Source of the DNA: JACDAN01 sp963827705
Lineage (GTDB): Bacteria; Actinomycetota; Thermoleophilia; Gaiellales; Gaiellaceae
NCBI GenBank assembly: GCA_963827705.1
Contig: CAWHBN010000016.1
Coordinates: 62,001 to 126,000 of the forward strand
Reading direction: 5' to 3'
DNA: 64,000 bases
The position numbers and the translations under genes were made by a program. Of this stretch, positions 8,937 to 17,424 are shown in pieces; the stretch's first letter is position 1; each line of letters starts with the position of its first letter. Below the pieces are notes generated by a model, which saw only the letters and a program-made list of their open reading frames with translations, had not been told where the DNA came from and did no database searches.

Positions 8937-9183
8937 GCGGCGGGCCGCTAAGGCGTCGCTCCGCGACGCCGACCGTAGAGGCCGTACGGGCTTTGCCCGC
9001 GCGGCCGTGGTACGACCGGCCCGCCGCTCCGACCGTCCTAACCACTCGAAAACGCCAAACGAGGCGGCGGGCCGGAGGGGAAGCTCCGAGGACGACCTCC
9101 CCCTCCAGTTGAACCGCGCTCCGGACCGTGGCGTCGAACGGGGTCTGAATTCGACGCCGGACGAGCGCAGACCCGCCGTCGAA
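8937..9183. ncRNA. Structured intergenic element with alternative pairings, strand unknown
   Basis: Between the convergent ends of whiA and the hydrolase gene. An 11-bp stem (8937-8947 with 9017-9027) encloses two hairpins: 8952-8959/8963-8970 (GGCGTCGC/GCGACGCC) and a compound one at 8974-9014. The strand 9017-9027 can alternatively pair with a second copy of its partner at 9065-9075. Further on, GGAGGGG (9074-9080) pairs with 9100-9106, and GCGTCGAA (9131-9138) pairs with 9150-9157. The last partner also matches CGTCGAA at 9177-9183. No coding signal and no known RNA family recognised. It could be a structured RNA or a dispersed repeat. Confidence 0.4.
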
Positions 9184-9211
9184 TGAGTATGACTGAAACC
9201 CCCGAGATGAA

Positions 9212-10651
9212 CTACCGCGTGATGCGGAGCGGCGCCGAGAAGGAGCTCTTGCGCGCCGGGTTCAGCGTGGCCCGGAGTGTGACGCGCACTGTGTAGCGCC
9301 CCGGCCGGAAGCGGGCGCTCACACGGATCACACGCGAGCGGTACGCCTTGACGGTCGTCCGGGTGCGCGCGACCCGCCGCTTCCCGCGGTACACGGCGGC
9401 CTCGGCCGCCGCGTCCTCCTCGGCGTTGGCTACGAGTGCCAGCGTCAGACGCCTCGCCGGCAGGACGCGTGCCTTCGGGAAGCGGAGTCGGGCACCGATG
9501 GCCTTCGTCGTGTGGCGCCACGAGCGGAATTGCCCGGAGCAGCGTCCGTTGCTGCGAGCGATCTCCCTCCGGACGGACTCGAATGACGACCGAAACGTTC
9601 CGTCGGCGCGGATCAGCCCCGCCTGCCAGCGCTCGAGGTCCGGCTCGTCGCGCAGAAGGAAGAACAGCACCGAGCGCACCGAGGCATCGCAAGCCAGGTA
9701 GCGGATTGCCTGCGCGTAGATCCCCGACTGGGTCGCCTCGGTCGTCGGCCGGACGCTCTCGAACCCGAAGTAGGCACTCGCCGAGGCCGGCGGGATCCCG
9801 ACCTGCCAGCCGAGCTCGTCCAGCCGGAACGCCACCCGGCCGCGGGATCGTCCCTCGCCGAAGGTCGGCTGGCGCGTGCCGCGGAACGCGTCCCAGAACG
9901 CCTGCTTGATGCGGTCGAGATTGGGAACGCCGGCGTTCGGCCACCGGTAGCCCTTCATCAGGGCGTCCGTGTCCCGGTCCGGGTACGGGTGGAAGGCGAG
10001 CTCGTCCATGATCGGCGCCCGTCGCCGGGAGCTCCGGTAGGCCTTCCCGAGCCCGCTGATGAAGCGCACGGGGGAGACGGAGACGTTGTCGCCTGCGTTC
10101 GGCTGGTCGTTCCCGCGCGGCGAGAGCCCGACGCCGATCACGGTGATCGACGGATCGACTGCCTTGAGCGCGTCGTACGAGCGGGCGAGCAGCGAGTAGT
10201 ACGCCGTCGGCGAGACGGCGGCGCCGCGCCTGAATTGCGGCTGCCAGAACCGGGGCTGGTTCGGCTCGTTGCCGACGACGTAGTCCTTGACGGTTGGGAA
10301 CGTACGCGCGAGCTGCGCGAGGAATGCGGCGTACTGCCCCGGCGCAGCCGGATTCGAGGTGATCGCGTCCGCCCTCGCCGGTGCCACGGCGAACACGACC
10401 CGGATGCCGCGGAGGGAGGCAAGCGGCAGGTAAAGCTCGAGCGCCTGCTGCCGCTCGATCGTCGTCGGCGCGGCGGGATCCCAGCTGATCGTGATCCGGT
10501 TCTCGCGCATGCCGAGGCCGCCAAGGGCATCGAAGAACGTCGGCGAGTTCGCGGGCGCGACGCCGTAGTCGTCGACGACTCCGACGTCCATCGCGGACGC
10601 GCTGCCCGCCAGGGCAAGGGCCGAGAGAATCGCGGCGGTCAGTACGCGCAT
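9212..10651 (-). CDS. Secreted glycoside-hydrolase-like protein, paralogue 2
   Basis: 479 residues. A cleavable signal peptide (LTAAILSALALAGSASA) precedes a clan GH-A-like barrel. YVVGNEPNQPRFWQPQ near residue 125 holds the presumed acid/base glutamate, and FRLDELGWQ near 275 the presumed nucleophile. The C-terminal 110 residues look like an all-beta domain rich in Arg/Thr. It is clearly related to 38298-39857 (shared VGNEPNQPRFWQPQ, MDELAFHP, RWPNAG and DEPDLERWQAGLIRADGT-like strings) and more distantly to 1760-2887. The ATG follows TAATTT by 6 nt on the minus strand. Confidence 0.72.
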   Translation of the reverse strand: MRVLTAAILSALALAGSASAMDVGVVDDYGVAPANSPTFFDALGGLGMRENRITISWDPAAPTTIERQQALELYLPLASLRGIRVVFAVAPARADAITSNPAAPGQYAAFLAQLARTFPTVKDYVVGNEPNQPRFWQPQFRRGAAVSPTAYYSLLARSYDALKAVDPSITVIGVGLSPRGNDQPNAGDNVSVSPVRFISGLGKAYRSSRRRAPIMDELAFHPYPDRDTDALMKGYRWPNAGVPNLDRIKQAFWDAFRGTRQPTFGEGRSRGRVAFRLDELGWQVGIPPASASAYFGFESVRPTTEATQSGIYAQAIRYLACDASVRSVLFFLLRDEPDLERWQAGLIRADGTFRSSFESVRREIARSNGRCSGQFRSWRHTTKAIGARLRFPKARVLPARRLTLALVANAEEDAAAEAAVYRGKRRVARTRTTVKAYRSRVIRVSARFRPGRYTVRVTLRATLNPARKSSFSAPLRITR

Positions 10652-10657
10652 CCGCGC

Positions 10658-10663
10658 AAATTA
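10658..10663 (-). promoter_or_regulatory. -10 box TAATTT of the secreted hydrolase
   Basis: TAATTT on the minus strand is separated from the ATG at 10651 by exactly 6 nt (GCGCGG). There is no room for a ribosome-binding site, which fits a leaderless mRNA. Confidence 0.5.
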
Positions 10664-10695
10664 GTCATCCCGGTCGGCTCTCCTGCCATCCGATT

Positions 10696-10701
10696 TAGAC
10701 T
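10696..10701 (+). promoter_or_regulatory. -10 box TAGACT of the gap operon
   Basis: TAGACT lies 30 bp before the gap ATG, giving a predicted leader of about 24 nt. An AAGGGG ribosome-binding sequence follows, 9 nt before the ATG. This is one of the minority of starts in the window that has a conventional leader. No good -35 is seen. Confidence 0.45.
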
Positions 10702-10731
10702 CAGCACCAGCGACAAAAGGGGATTCGAGCC

Positions 10732-11772
10732 ATGGCGAAGCGTGTTGCGATCAACGGATTCGGCCGCATCGGCCGCAACTTCTTCCGCGCCTGCATGAAG
10801 CGCGACCCGGACTTCGAGATCGTGGCGATCAACGACCTCGCGTCCGACGACGTGCTCGCGCACATGCTCAAGTACGACTCGACGCACGGCGTCCTCGAGG
10901 CCGAGGTCTCGCACGGCGAGGGGGAGCTGATCGTCGACGGAACCTCGTACCGCGTCCTCTCCGAGCGCGAGCCGCAGGCGCTCCCGTGGGGCGACCTCGA
11001 GATCGATGTGGTCGTGGAGTCGACGGGGTTCTTCACCGACCGCGAAGGCGCGCAGAAGCACCTGGACGCGGGGGCGAAGAAGATCGTGATCTCGGCGCCG
11101 GCGACCGATCCCGACGTCACGCTCGTGCTCGGTGTCAACGACGACACCTACGATCCCGACCAGCACAACATCGTCTCCAACGCCTCGTGCACCACGAACT
11201 CAGTCGCGCCGATGGCGAAGGTGCTCCTCGACGAGTTCGGGATCGAGTCCGGGTTCATGACGACGATCCACGCGTATACGACCGAGCAGCAGCTGCTCGA
11301 CCAGATCGCGTTGACGCGGAAGGGCAAGCCCGACCTTCGGCGGATGCGCGCCGCGCCGCAGAGCATCATCCCGGCCTCGACGGGTGCCGCGAAGGCCACG
11401 TCCCTCGTCATCCCGGAGCTGAAAGGGAAGCTCGACGGGATGGCGATGCGCGTGCCGGTGCCGGACGGAAGCGTCACCGACCTTGTCTGCGTGCTCGAGC
11501 GCGAGGCGAGCGCCGACGAGGTGAACGCAGCCTACGAACGGGCAGCGGGCGGCGCGCTGAACGGCATCGTGGTCTACACGGAGGACGCGATCGTCTCGTC
11601 CGACATCGTGGGCAACCCGGCCAGCTGCATCCTCGACGGGCTGTCGACGATGTCGCAGGGGCGGATGGTCAAGGTGATCGGCTGGTACGACAACGAGTGG
11701 GGCTACAGCTGCCGCCTCGCCGACGTCGTCGAGAAGATCGCCGCCTCGGTGGGCGAAGCGGTTCCCGCGTAG
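10732..11772 (+). CDS. gap: Glyceraldehyde-3-phosphate dehydrogenase
   Basis: Glycolytic NAD-dependent oxidation of glyceraldehyde-3-phosphate, cytoplasmic. 346 residues. It has the Rossmann NGFGRIGRNFFR motif at the N-terminus, the catalytic cysteine in SNASCTTNS at about residue 155, and WYDNEWGYSCRL near the C-terminus. The ATG is preceded by AAGGGG. It is the first gene of gap-pgk, with tpiA and gpmI following. The pgk start codon abuts its stop codon. Confidence 0.97.
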   Translation: MAKRVAINGFGRIGRNFFRACMKRDPDFEIVAINDLASDDVLAHMLKYDSTHGVLEAEVSHGEGELIVDGTSYRVLSEREPQALPWGDLEIDVVVESTGFFTDREGAQKHLDAGAKKIVISAPATDPDVTLVLGVNDDTYDPDQHNIVSNASCTTNSVAPMAKVLLDEFGIESGFMTTIHAYTTEQQLLDQIALTRKGKPDLRRMRAAPQSIIPASTGAAKATSLVIPELKGKLDGMAMRVPVPDGSVTDLVCVLEREASADEVNAAYERAAGGALNGIVVYTEDAIVSSDIVGNPASCILDGLSTMSQGRMVKVIGWYDNEWGYSCRLADVVEKIAASVGEAVPA

Positions 11773-12816
11773 TTGAGGCGGGCCCGATCGGTACGCGACG
11801 CCGACGTCATGGGCAAGCGCGTGCTCGTGCGCGCGGACCTGAACGTCCCGCTCGAGGACGGCCGCGTCGCGGACGACACGCGGATCCGGGCGGCGCTGCC
11901 GACGCTGGAGCTGCTGCTCGAGCGGGGTGCGTCGGAGGTCGCGGTGTGCTCCCACCTCGGGCGGCCGAAGGCACCGGACCCGGCGTTCTCGATGGCGCCG
12001 GTCGAGGAGCGGCTGCGGGAGCTCCTCTCCGACGAGCGGCTGGTCGTGCTCGAGAACACGCGCTTCAACCCGGGCGAGACGAAGAACGATCCCGAGGTCG
12101 CGCGAGAGCTCGCGGACGGGCGCGACCTGTTCGTGATGGACGCGTTCGGGTCGGCGCACCGGGCACACGCGTCGACGGTGGGCGTTGCCGAGCTCCTTCC
12201 CGCATACGCGGGGCTGCTGCTCGAGCGCGAACTGGAGATGCTCGGCCGGCTGCTCGGTGAGGTCGACCGGCCGTTTGCCCTCGTCTCGGGCGGCGCGAAG
12301 GTGGAGGACAAGCTCGGCGTGCTCCGCAACCTCGGTGGGCGGGCCGACGAGGTGCTCGTCGGCGGCAAGATGGCGGAGGAGATCCGGGAGTCGAACCCGC
12401 TCGAGTTCGAGGTCGTGCTGCCGGTCGACGTTGTCGCGGCGTCGGCGTTCGAGGCGGACGCCGAGACGGAAGTCGTCCCGTACGACTCGCTGCCGGAGGG
12501 CTGGCTCGGCCTCGACATCGGGCCGGAGACGCGCAAGCTGTTCGCCGAGCGACTGACGCGCGCGAGGACGGTCTTCTGGAACGGGCCGATGGGCGTGTTC
12601 GAGTGGCCGCGCTTCGCCGACGGGACGAAGGCGGTCGCCGAGGCCGTTGCCGCCGTGGACGGCTTCACGGTCGTCGGCGGCGCCGACTCCGTCCGGGCGA
12701 TCACCGAGCTGGGACTCGAGGATCGGGTGTCGTGGGTCTCGACCGGCGGCGGGGCCGCGCTCGAGCTGCTCGAAGGCAAAGAGTTGCCCGGCGTCGCCGC
12801 GATCCCCACGGCGTGA
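11773..12816 (+). CDS. pgk: Phosphoglycerate kinase, shortened form
   Basis: Transfers phosphate from 1,3-bisphosphoglycerate to ADP. Recognised by VLVRADLNVPL, CSHLGRPK, NTRFNPGETKND, VSGGAKVEDK and the C-terminal STGGGAALELLEG. The TTG start directly follows the gap stop codon, so translation is coupled. At 347 residues it is some 40-50 residues shorter than the usual 390-400. The loss is mainly between VGGKMAEEI (about 200) and LPVDVVAAS, where the usual helix and loop of 30-35 residues are absent. All catalytic blocks remain, so it is probably active. Confidence 0.95.
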   Translation: MRRARSVRDADVMGKRVLVRADLNVPLEDGRVADDTRIRAALPTLELLLERGASEVAVCSHLGRPKAPDPAFSMAPVEERLRELLSDERLVVLENTRFNPGETKNDPEVARELADGRDLFVMDAFGSAHRAHASTVGVAELLPAYAGLLLERELEMLGRLLGEVDRPFALVSGGAKVEDKLGVLRNLGGRADEVLVGGKMAEEIRESNPLEFEVVLPVDVVAASAFEADAETEVVPYDSLPEGWLGLDIGPETRKLFAERLTRARTVFWNGPMGVFEWPRFADGTKAVAEAVAAVDGFTVVGGADSVRAITELGLEDRVSWVSTGGGAALELLEGKELPGVAAIPTA

Positions 12817-13033
12817 GCGGGACCGCGGCTCGCGAGGGACTGTCCCTCGGACCTGCCTCGCGGGGACATGGAGTTCGTGCCGGAAGCGTGACGATCTTGG
12901 ACGCGGACGGGCCAAGCCGCAGGCGCGAAGGCATGCTCGCACCGGCGCTGCCGGGCGGTGGCTGTCCCGATCGGACGACCCACCCGGTCGGTCGGTGCTG
13001 GACCGAATCTCCCGCGGGCCGTAGGATCCCGCC
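12817..13033. repeat. Intergenic stretch with a perfect palindrome
   Basis: 217 bp between pgk and tpiA with no convincing gene. It contains a perfect inverted repeat CGAGGGAC-T-GTCCCTCG at 12833-12849. The right arm overlaps a second inverted pairing (GTCCC at 12842-12846 with GGGAC at 12863-12867). No T-tract follows, so a standard terminator is unlikely. It may be an operator or a repeat remnant. The tpiA promoter lies at its right end. Confidence 0.4.
13022..13027 (+). promoter_or_regulatory. -10 box TAGGAT of tpiA
   Basis: TAGGAT ends 6 nt before the tpiA GTG at 13034 (spacer CCCGCC) with no Shine-Dalgarno. The predicted transcript is leaderless and separates tpiA-gpmI from gap-pgk as a transcription unit. 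Confidence 0.55.
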
Positions 13034-13756
13034 GTGCTGATCGCCGGCAACTGGAAGATGTTCAAGACTCCATCGGAGACGGCGGAGTTCTGCGCCGCGC
13101 TGCGCGACCGCGAATCCGAGCTCGAAGGCACTGACGTCGTCGTCTGTCCTCCGTACACATCGCTCCACCACGCCGTCTCAGTCCTGGCCGGAACGTCGAT
13201 CGCCGTGTTCGCGCAGAGCGTCCACTGGGCGAGTGAGGGGCCGTACACCGGGGAGGTCGCTGCCGCAATGCTCAGCGAGCTCGGCGTGACCGGCGCGATC
13301 GTGGCGCACTCGGAGCGGCGCCAGCTCTTCGCCGAGACCGACGAGACTGCTGCGCTCCGAGTGGAGGGCGCGCTGGACGGAGGGCTGAGCGTGATCGCGT
13401 GCGTCGGCGAGACCGAGGCAGAGCGGGAGGCAGGGGAGACCGACGCGGTCCTCCGCCGTCAGGTGGAGGCCCTTCGCGTCGTCGTCCACGAGGATCACCT
13501 CGACCGTCTCGCTCTCGCCTACGAGCCCGTCTGGGCGATCGGCACTGGGCGCACGGCGACACCCGACCAGGCCGAGGAGGCCCACGAGCTGGTCAAGAGC
13601 ATCCTCGACGTTCCGGTGCTGTACGGCGGCTCGGTCAAGGCGGACAACGCCGAGGAGCTCCTGCGCCAGCCCAACGTCGACGGTGCGCTCGTCGGAGGCG
13701 CCTCGCTCGAGCTCGATTCGTTCATCTCGATTTGCCGGTCCGGCGCGACCTCGTAG
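13034..13756 (+). CDS. tpiA: Triosephosphate isomerase
   Basis: Interconverts dihydroxyacetone phosphate and glyceraldehyde-3-phosphate. 240 residues. The catalytic triad is visible: lysine in AGNWKMFK (about 8), histidine in VAHSERRQLF (about 94) and glutamate in AYEPVWAIGTG (about 163). The phosphate-binding YGGSVK is near 198. It is leaderless by position of TAGGAT and overlaps the gpmI start by 25 bp. The secG gene often found downstream of tpiA in Actinomycetota is not here. Confidence 0.96.
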   Translation: MLIAGNWKMFKTPSETAEFCAALRDRESELEGTDVVVCPPYTSLHHAVSVLAGTSIAVFAQSVHWASEGPYTGEVAAAMLSELGVTGAIVAHSERRQLFAETDETAALRVEGALDGGLSVIACVGETEAEREAGETDAVLRRQVEALRVVVHEDHLDRLALAYEPVWAIGTGRTATPDQAEEAHELVKSILDVPVLYGGSVKADNAEELLRQPNVDGALVGGASLELDSFISICRSGATS

Positions 13757-15201
13757 CGCTCGTGATCCTCGACGGGTGGGGCCTTGCGCCGCCCGGGCCA
13801 GGCAACGCCGTGGAGCTGGCGGACACGCCTGTCTTCGACCGGCTCTGGGCGGAGCTCCCGCACTCGCGCCTGCAAGCCTCGGCCGAGGCGGTCGGCCTCC
13901 CGCCGGGTCAGATGGGCAACTCCGAGGTGGGCCACCTGACGATCGGGTCCGGCCGCGTGCTCTTCCAGGACCTGATGCGGATCAATGTCGCGATCGAGAG
14001 CGGCGAGCTGTTCGAGAACCCGGCGCTCGTCGAGGCCTTCCAGCGGGCGAAGGAGCGCGGGACGAACGTGCACCTCCTCGGGCTCGTCTCCTACGGCGGC
14101 GTCCACTCGCACATCGACCACTTGCGGGCGCTGCTCGAGCTGGCCGAGCGCCAGGGAATGGCGGAGCGCACATGGATCCATGCGTTCACAGACGGCCGCG
14201 ACGTCTCTCCCACCTCGGCGGTCGCGGACCTCGCCGAACTGCCTGCGGAGAAGATCGCCACGGTCGCCGGCCGCTACTACGCCATGGACCGCGACCAGCG
14301 GTGGGAGCGCACCGAGCTTGCCCTTGCGGCGCTGACGCGTGGCGACGGCGTCCCGGGGTCGGACCCCGTCACGGAGGTGAGGCGAAGCTACGACGAGGGC
14401 ATCACGGACGAGTTCATCGAGCCGATCGTGCTCGCGCGCCGGCCCCGCATCGCCCGGGGAGATGTTGCGATCGTGTTCAACTTTCGCCCGGACCGCGCGA
14501 GGCAGTTGACGGAGAGGCTCCTGGCCTCAGGATGCGACCTAGTGACGATGACGCGATACCGCGACGACTTCGACTGCCCGGTCGCGTTCGCCGAGCAGGA
14601 GGTCCCCAACACGCTCGCCGAGGTGCTCGCGGAGAACGGCCTGCGGCAGCTCCACGTGGCCGAGACGGAGAAGTACGCGCACGTCACCTACTTCTTCAAC
14701 GGCGGCCGGGAGGAGGAGTGGCCGGGCGAGTTGCGCGTGCTCGTTCCGTCTCCCCGAGACGTCCCGAGCTACGACCACAAGCCCGAGATGTCGGCCCGGG
14801 AGGTCACGGATCGATTCGTCGAGGCGCTGGGCTCTCACGACCCCGCGTTCGCGGTGCTGAACTTCGCCAACCCGGACATGGTCGGCCACACGGGCTCGAT
14901 CCCCGCGGCGATCACGGCCGTCGAGACCGTCGATGCCTGCCTCGGCAGGGTGGTCGAGGCCGTCGAGGACCGAGGTGGCGCCTGCCTCGTCACGGCCGAC
15001 CACGGCAACGCCGAGCAGATGCTCCAGCCGGACGGAAGCCCCCACACGGCGCACACGACGAACCTCGTCCCGCTCGTGCTGACCGGCACAAAGGCTTCAC
15101 TTTCCGACGGAGAGCTGTCAGACTTGGCTCCTGCGGCTCTCGGGCTCCTCGGGCTCGATAAGCCTTTACAGATGACCGGCAAAAACTTGATATCGGGTTA
15201 G
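13732..15201 (+). CDS. gpmI: Cofactor-independent phosphoglycerate mutase
   Basis: 2,3-bisphosphoglycerate-independent, manganese-dependent interconversion of 3- and 2-phosphoglycerate. 489 residues. The alkaline-phosphatase-like metal sites are evident (VILDGWGL, ADHGN, NPDMVGHTG), and the phosphoserine nucleophile is in GQMGNSEVGHL (about 62). I chose the TTG at 13732, inside the tpiA 3' end, because the family begins only a few residues before VILDGWG. The overlap implies coupling to tpiA. Confidence 0.95.
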   Translation: MPVRRDLVALVILDGWGLAPPGPGNAVELADTPVFDRLWAELPHSRLQASAEAVGLPPGQMGNSEVGHLTIGSGRVLFQDLMRINVAIESGELFENPALVEAFQRAKERGTNVHLLGLVSYGGVHSHIDHLRALLELAERQGMAERTWIHAFTDGRDVSPTSAVADLAELPAEKIATVAGRYYAMDRDQRWERTELALAALTRGDGVPGSDPVTEVRRSYDEGITDEFIEPIVLARRPRIARGDVAIVFNFRPDRARQLTERLLASGCDLVTMTRYRDDFDCPVAFAEQEVPNTLAEVLAENGLRQLHVAETEKYAHVTYFFNGGREEEWPGELRVLVPSPRDVPSYDHKPEMSAREVTDRFVEALGSHDPAFAVLNFANPDMVGHTGSIPAAITAVETVDACLGRVVEAVEDRGGACLVTADHGNAEQMLQPDGSPHTAHTTNLVPLVLTGTKASLSDGELSDLAPAALGLLGLDKPLQMTGKNLISG

Positions 15202-15212
15202 CGAACCCCCTC

Positions 15213-15218
15213 TATACT
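15213..15218 (+). promoter_or_regulatory. -10 box TATACT of the ECF sigma gene
   Basis: TATACT is 8 nt before the TTG start at 15227, again with no ribosome-binding site between. The gpmI stop lies 12 bp upstream. The closest -35-like sequence (TTGATA at 15187) gives an overlong 20-bp spacer, so recognition may differ from the housekeeping type. Confidence 0.5.
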
Positions 15219-15226
15219 CCAGCGAC

Positions 15227-15829
15227 TTGGCGCTCCCCCAGCCAGATTTCGGTGTACTGAAGAAGGCCCAACGCGGCGATGAACGGGCGTTCAGCCTGAT
15301 CGTCCGGGCCTACGAGACGCCCGTTTACAACTACGTGCTGCGTCTCGTCGGCGATCGCGCGCTGGCCGAGGACCTCACACAGGAGGTCTTCCTCCGCGTG
15401 TACCAGGGCCTCCCGAAGTTCTCGCTCCGGTGCCGCTTCACGACGTGGCTCTTCCAGGTCACGAAGAACCGCGTACTGGACGAGCTCCGTGCGTTGGAAA
15501 GACGCCCGCGAGCAGTCGTCTGCCTCGACGACATCGCGCCGCTCGAGGTTCTGGACGCGCCGTTCGAGCGCGTCGAGGCGATGGACGCCGTGTGGCGCGC
15601 CGTCAACGACCTCACGGTCGACCTGAAGATGGCGCTGCTGCTCCGGGATGTGGTCGGTCTCTCGTACACGGAGATCGCCGACTCTCTCGAGATCACCCTT
15701 GCGACCGTCAAATGGCGGATCTACAAGGCGCGCGAGGAAGTTCAGCTCTCGCTCGCACGCGAGGGCATCACCTTCGGCGAGCCCGAGACGGCTTCGGCTC
15801 CGGCCGCCGTCGCAGCTCCGGTCGGCTAG
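15227..15829 (+). CDS. ECF-type RNA polymerase sigma factor
   Basis: 200 residues with both ECF regions. Region 2 reads EDLTQEVFLRVYQGL and FTTWLFQVTKNRVLDELR (about 40-90). Region 4 holds the helix-turn-helix LSYTEIADSLEITLATVKWRIYKAR (about 140-170). No anti-sigma factor is adjacent. The convergent neighbour is a membrane-anchored Ser/Thr kinase whose stop codon overlaps this one (CTAG), which may or may not be functional. The C-terminal tail is Ala/Pro-rich. Target promoters unknown. Confidence 0.9.
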   Translation: MALPQPDFGVLKKAQRGDERAFSLIVRAYETPVYNYVLRLVGDRALAEDLTQEVFLRVYQGLPKFSLRCRFTTWLFQVTKNRVLDELRALERRPRAVVCLDDIAPLEVLDAPFERVEAMDAVWRAVNDLTVDLKMALLLRDVVGLSYTEIADSLEITLATVKWRIYKAREEVQLSLAREGITFGEPETASAPAAVAAPVG

Positions 15830-16909
15830 CCGGCCCGAGCCCTCAGCCAGTCCGCGAGCACCCTTGCCGACTCGGTCGGCGTGTCGCCGCGCGGAACGGC
15901 TTCGACGCGTACGGGCTGGACGGGAGGCGGCGAATCGTCGTCTCCCCGCGTGAGCCCGAACGCGAGCCCGGCCGCCAGCGCCGTCACGCCGAGCACGGCT
16001 GCCCCTGCCACCTGAGCCCGCGAGACGTGGACTTCGCGGCGCGGGCGGCCGATCACCTGTGTCGCGGCCGTCAGCTTCGGCGGCGGGCAGGGCCTCCGTG
16101 GGCGGCTCGGGAGACGCCTGCGCGAGCTCGTGCGCCAGTGCAGCCGCCGAGGCGGGGCGGTTCGCGGGATCAGGCGCCAGGCACCGGCGCACGGCGTCCT
16201 GCAGCTCCTCCGAGACGCCGTCGATCGGCGGCGGCGGTCCCTCGCGTTGCTTCACCGGGAGCTCGGCGAGCGACTCGAACTCGTACGGCGGCCGGCCGGA
16301 GAGGAGCTCGTACGTCACCGCTCCGAGCGAGTAGAGGTCGGCTGCGGCAGTGACCCGCTCGCCGAGCGCCTGCTCGGGAGCCAGGTACGCGGCGGTCCCG
16401 AGGATCGTCCCCGCGAGCGTGAGTTGTGTCCCGTCCACGGGCCGTGCGATCCCGAAGTCGACGATCTTGAGCGTGTCGTCGTCACGGACGAGCAGGTTCT
16501 GGGGCTTGATGTCACGGTGGACGAGGCCCGCTGCATGTGCGTGATCCAGGCCCGCGCACGCCTGGAGGATCAGATCCACGGTCCGGTCCGGATCGAGCGG
16601 GCCGTTCTCCGCAAGCAGCTCGGCGAGCGTCCGTCCCTCGACGCACTCCATGACGATGTACGGGATCCCGCCCTCCTCGCCGACGTCGTAGACGCCGACG
16701 ATGTTCGGGTGCGAGAGGCCGGCGGCGGTGCGCGCCTCGCGCATGAACCGCTCATGGAAGACCTCGTCCCCGCTGAGCGCCTCGGAGAGGCGCTTGATCG
16801 CGACGTCGCGGCCGAGTGTCTCGTCGCGCGCAAGGTGGACAGTCGCCATCCCGCCGAGACCGAGGGAGCGTCCGAGCCGGTAGCGACCTCCGACGACTTG
16901 CGTGCTCAC
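15826..16909 (-). CDS. Membrane-anchored Ser/Thr protein kinase, interrupted by a frameshift
   Basis: PknB-type kinase. The glycine loop LGLGGMATVHLA, lysine VAIKRL, catalytic HRDIKPQNLL and DFGIARP/APEQ motifs occupy residues about 9-270. A proline-rich linker follows. One extra base within 16079-16088 shifts the frame. Reading on in the next frame gives a linker, a basic patch (GRPRREVHVSR), one membrane helix (AGAAVLGVTALAAGLAFGL) and a short extracytoplasmic tail. Corrected length is 360 residues. No PASTA domain is present. The GTG start overlaps the upstream lipoprotein stop (GTGA). Confidence 0.85.
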
Positions 16910-17424
16910 CGCCGCCGGTCCTCCGCTTTCGCGTCCTTCCCGTTGTCCTTCTTCTTTCCCTTGTGCTTCTTACCGTGGTCGTGGTCGTCGTCCTCGTCGT
17001 CCTCACCGGTGTCCGGAGGGGGTGGAGGCGCCTCGCAGTTCGGCACTCCCAGCTCGAGCTCGTTCGCCGCGCCGGACAGCTCCTCGAGGTAGGCCTCGGG
17101 CAGCCTGCCCTCGTTGATCGCAGCGGTCAGGCGTTCCCTGAGGAGGGCCGCGGACTCCGCAGCGCCGCAGGAGTCGCCGCCGTCGAGGCGATCCGCCACC
17201 TCGTCGCTCAGGTCCGCGAGCTCGTTCGCGAGCGCGCGCTCGATCCGGGGGCCTGCGACCTCGGGCTCCGCCTGCTCCTCTTGACCACCGCAGCCGGCGA
17301 GAGCGAGCGCGGCGCTACACGCCGTGAGCCAGACGCTCAGCGAGCGAATCGGGCAACCCCCTTTCCCTGATCTCCGCCTGCGTTCGCGCGACAGGGTAGG
17401 CGATGCGCCTGAAGCGGGCCTCAC
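16906..17424 (-). CDS. Putative lipoprotein with acidic/lysine-rich tail
   Basis: The signal peptide SLSVWLTACSAALALAGC contains lipobox LAGC, so the protein is probably lipid-anchored. The mature part is about 120 residues: a helical segment followed by a low-complexity tail of Pro, Asp/Glu and Lys (DDHDHGKKHKGKKK). No known family. The ATG at 17424 makes a long basic n-region and overlaps the phosphoesterase gene by 110 bp. A nearer non-ATG start is possible but no GTG or TTG fits. It is coupled to the kinase gene, so it could be an extracellular partner of that kinase (inference). Confidence 0.6.
   Translation of the reverse strand: MRPASGASPTLSRERRRRSGKGGCPIRSLSVWLTACSAALALAGCGGQEEQAEPEVAGPRIERALANELADLSDEVADRLDGGDSCGAAESAALLRERLTAAINEGRLPEAYLEELSGAANELELGVPNCEAPPPPPDTGEDDEDDDHDHGKKHKGKKKDNGKDAKAEDRRR

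Noticed and set aside
8937..9030. tRNA-like look on the minus strand (GAGTGGTTAGGACGG near 9030-9046)
   Set aside because: It resembles a D-arm, but no T-arm (GTTCGANNC) or matching acceptor stem can be found at the right distance.
12833..12867. Intrinsic terminator between pgk and tpiA
   Set aside because: The palindrome has only a 1-nt centre and no T-tract on either strand.
11200..13248. 682-codon minus-strand ORF spanning gap, pgk and tpiA
   Set aside because: It crosses three conserved genes antisense and has no recognisable domain; GC-rich codon bias leaves such frames open.
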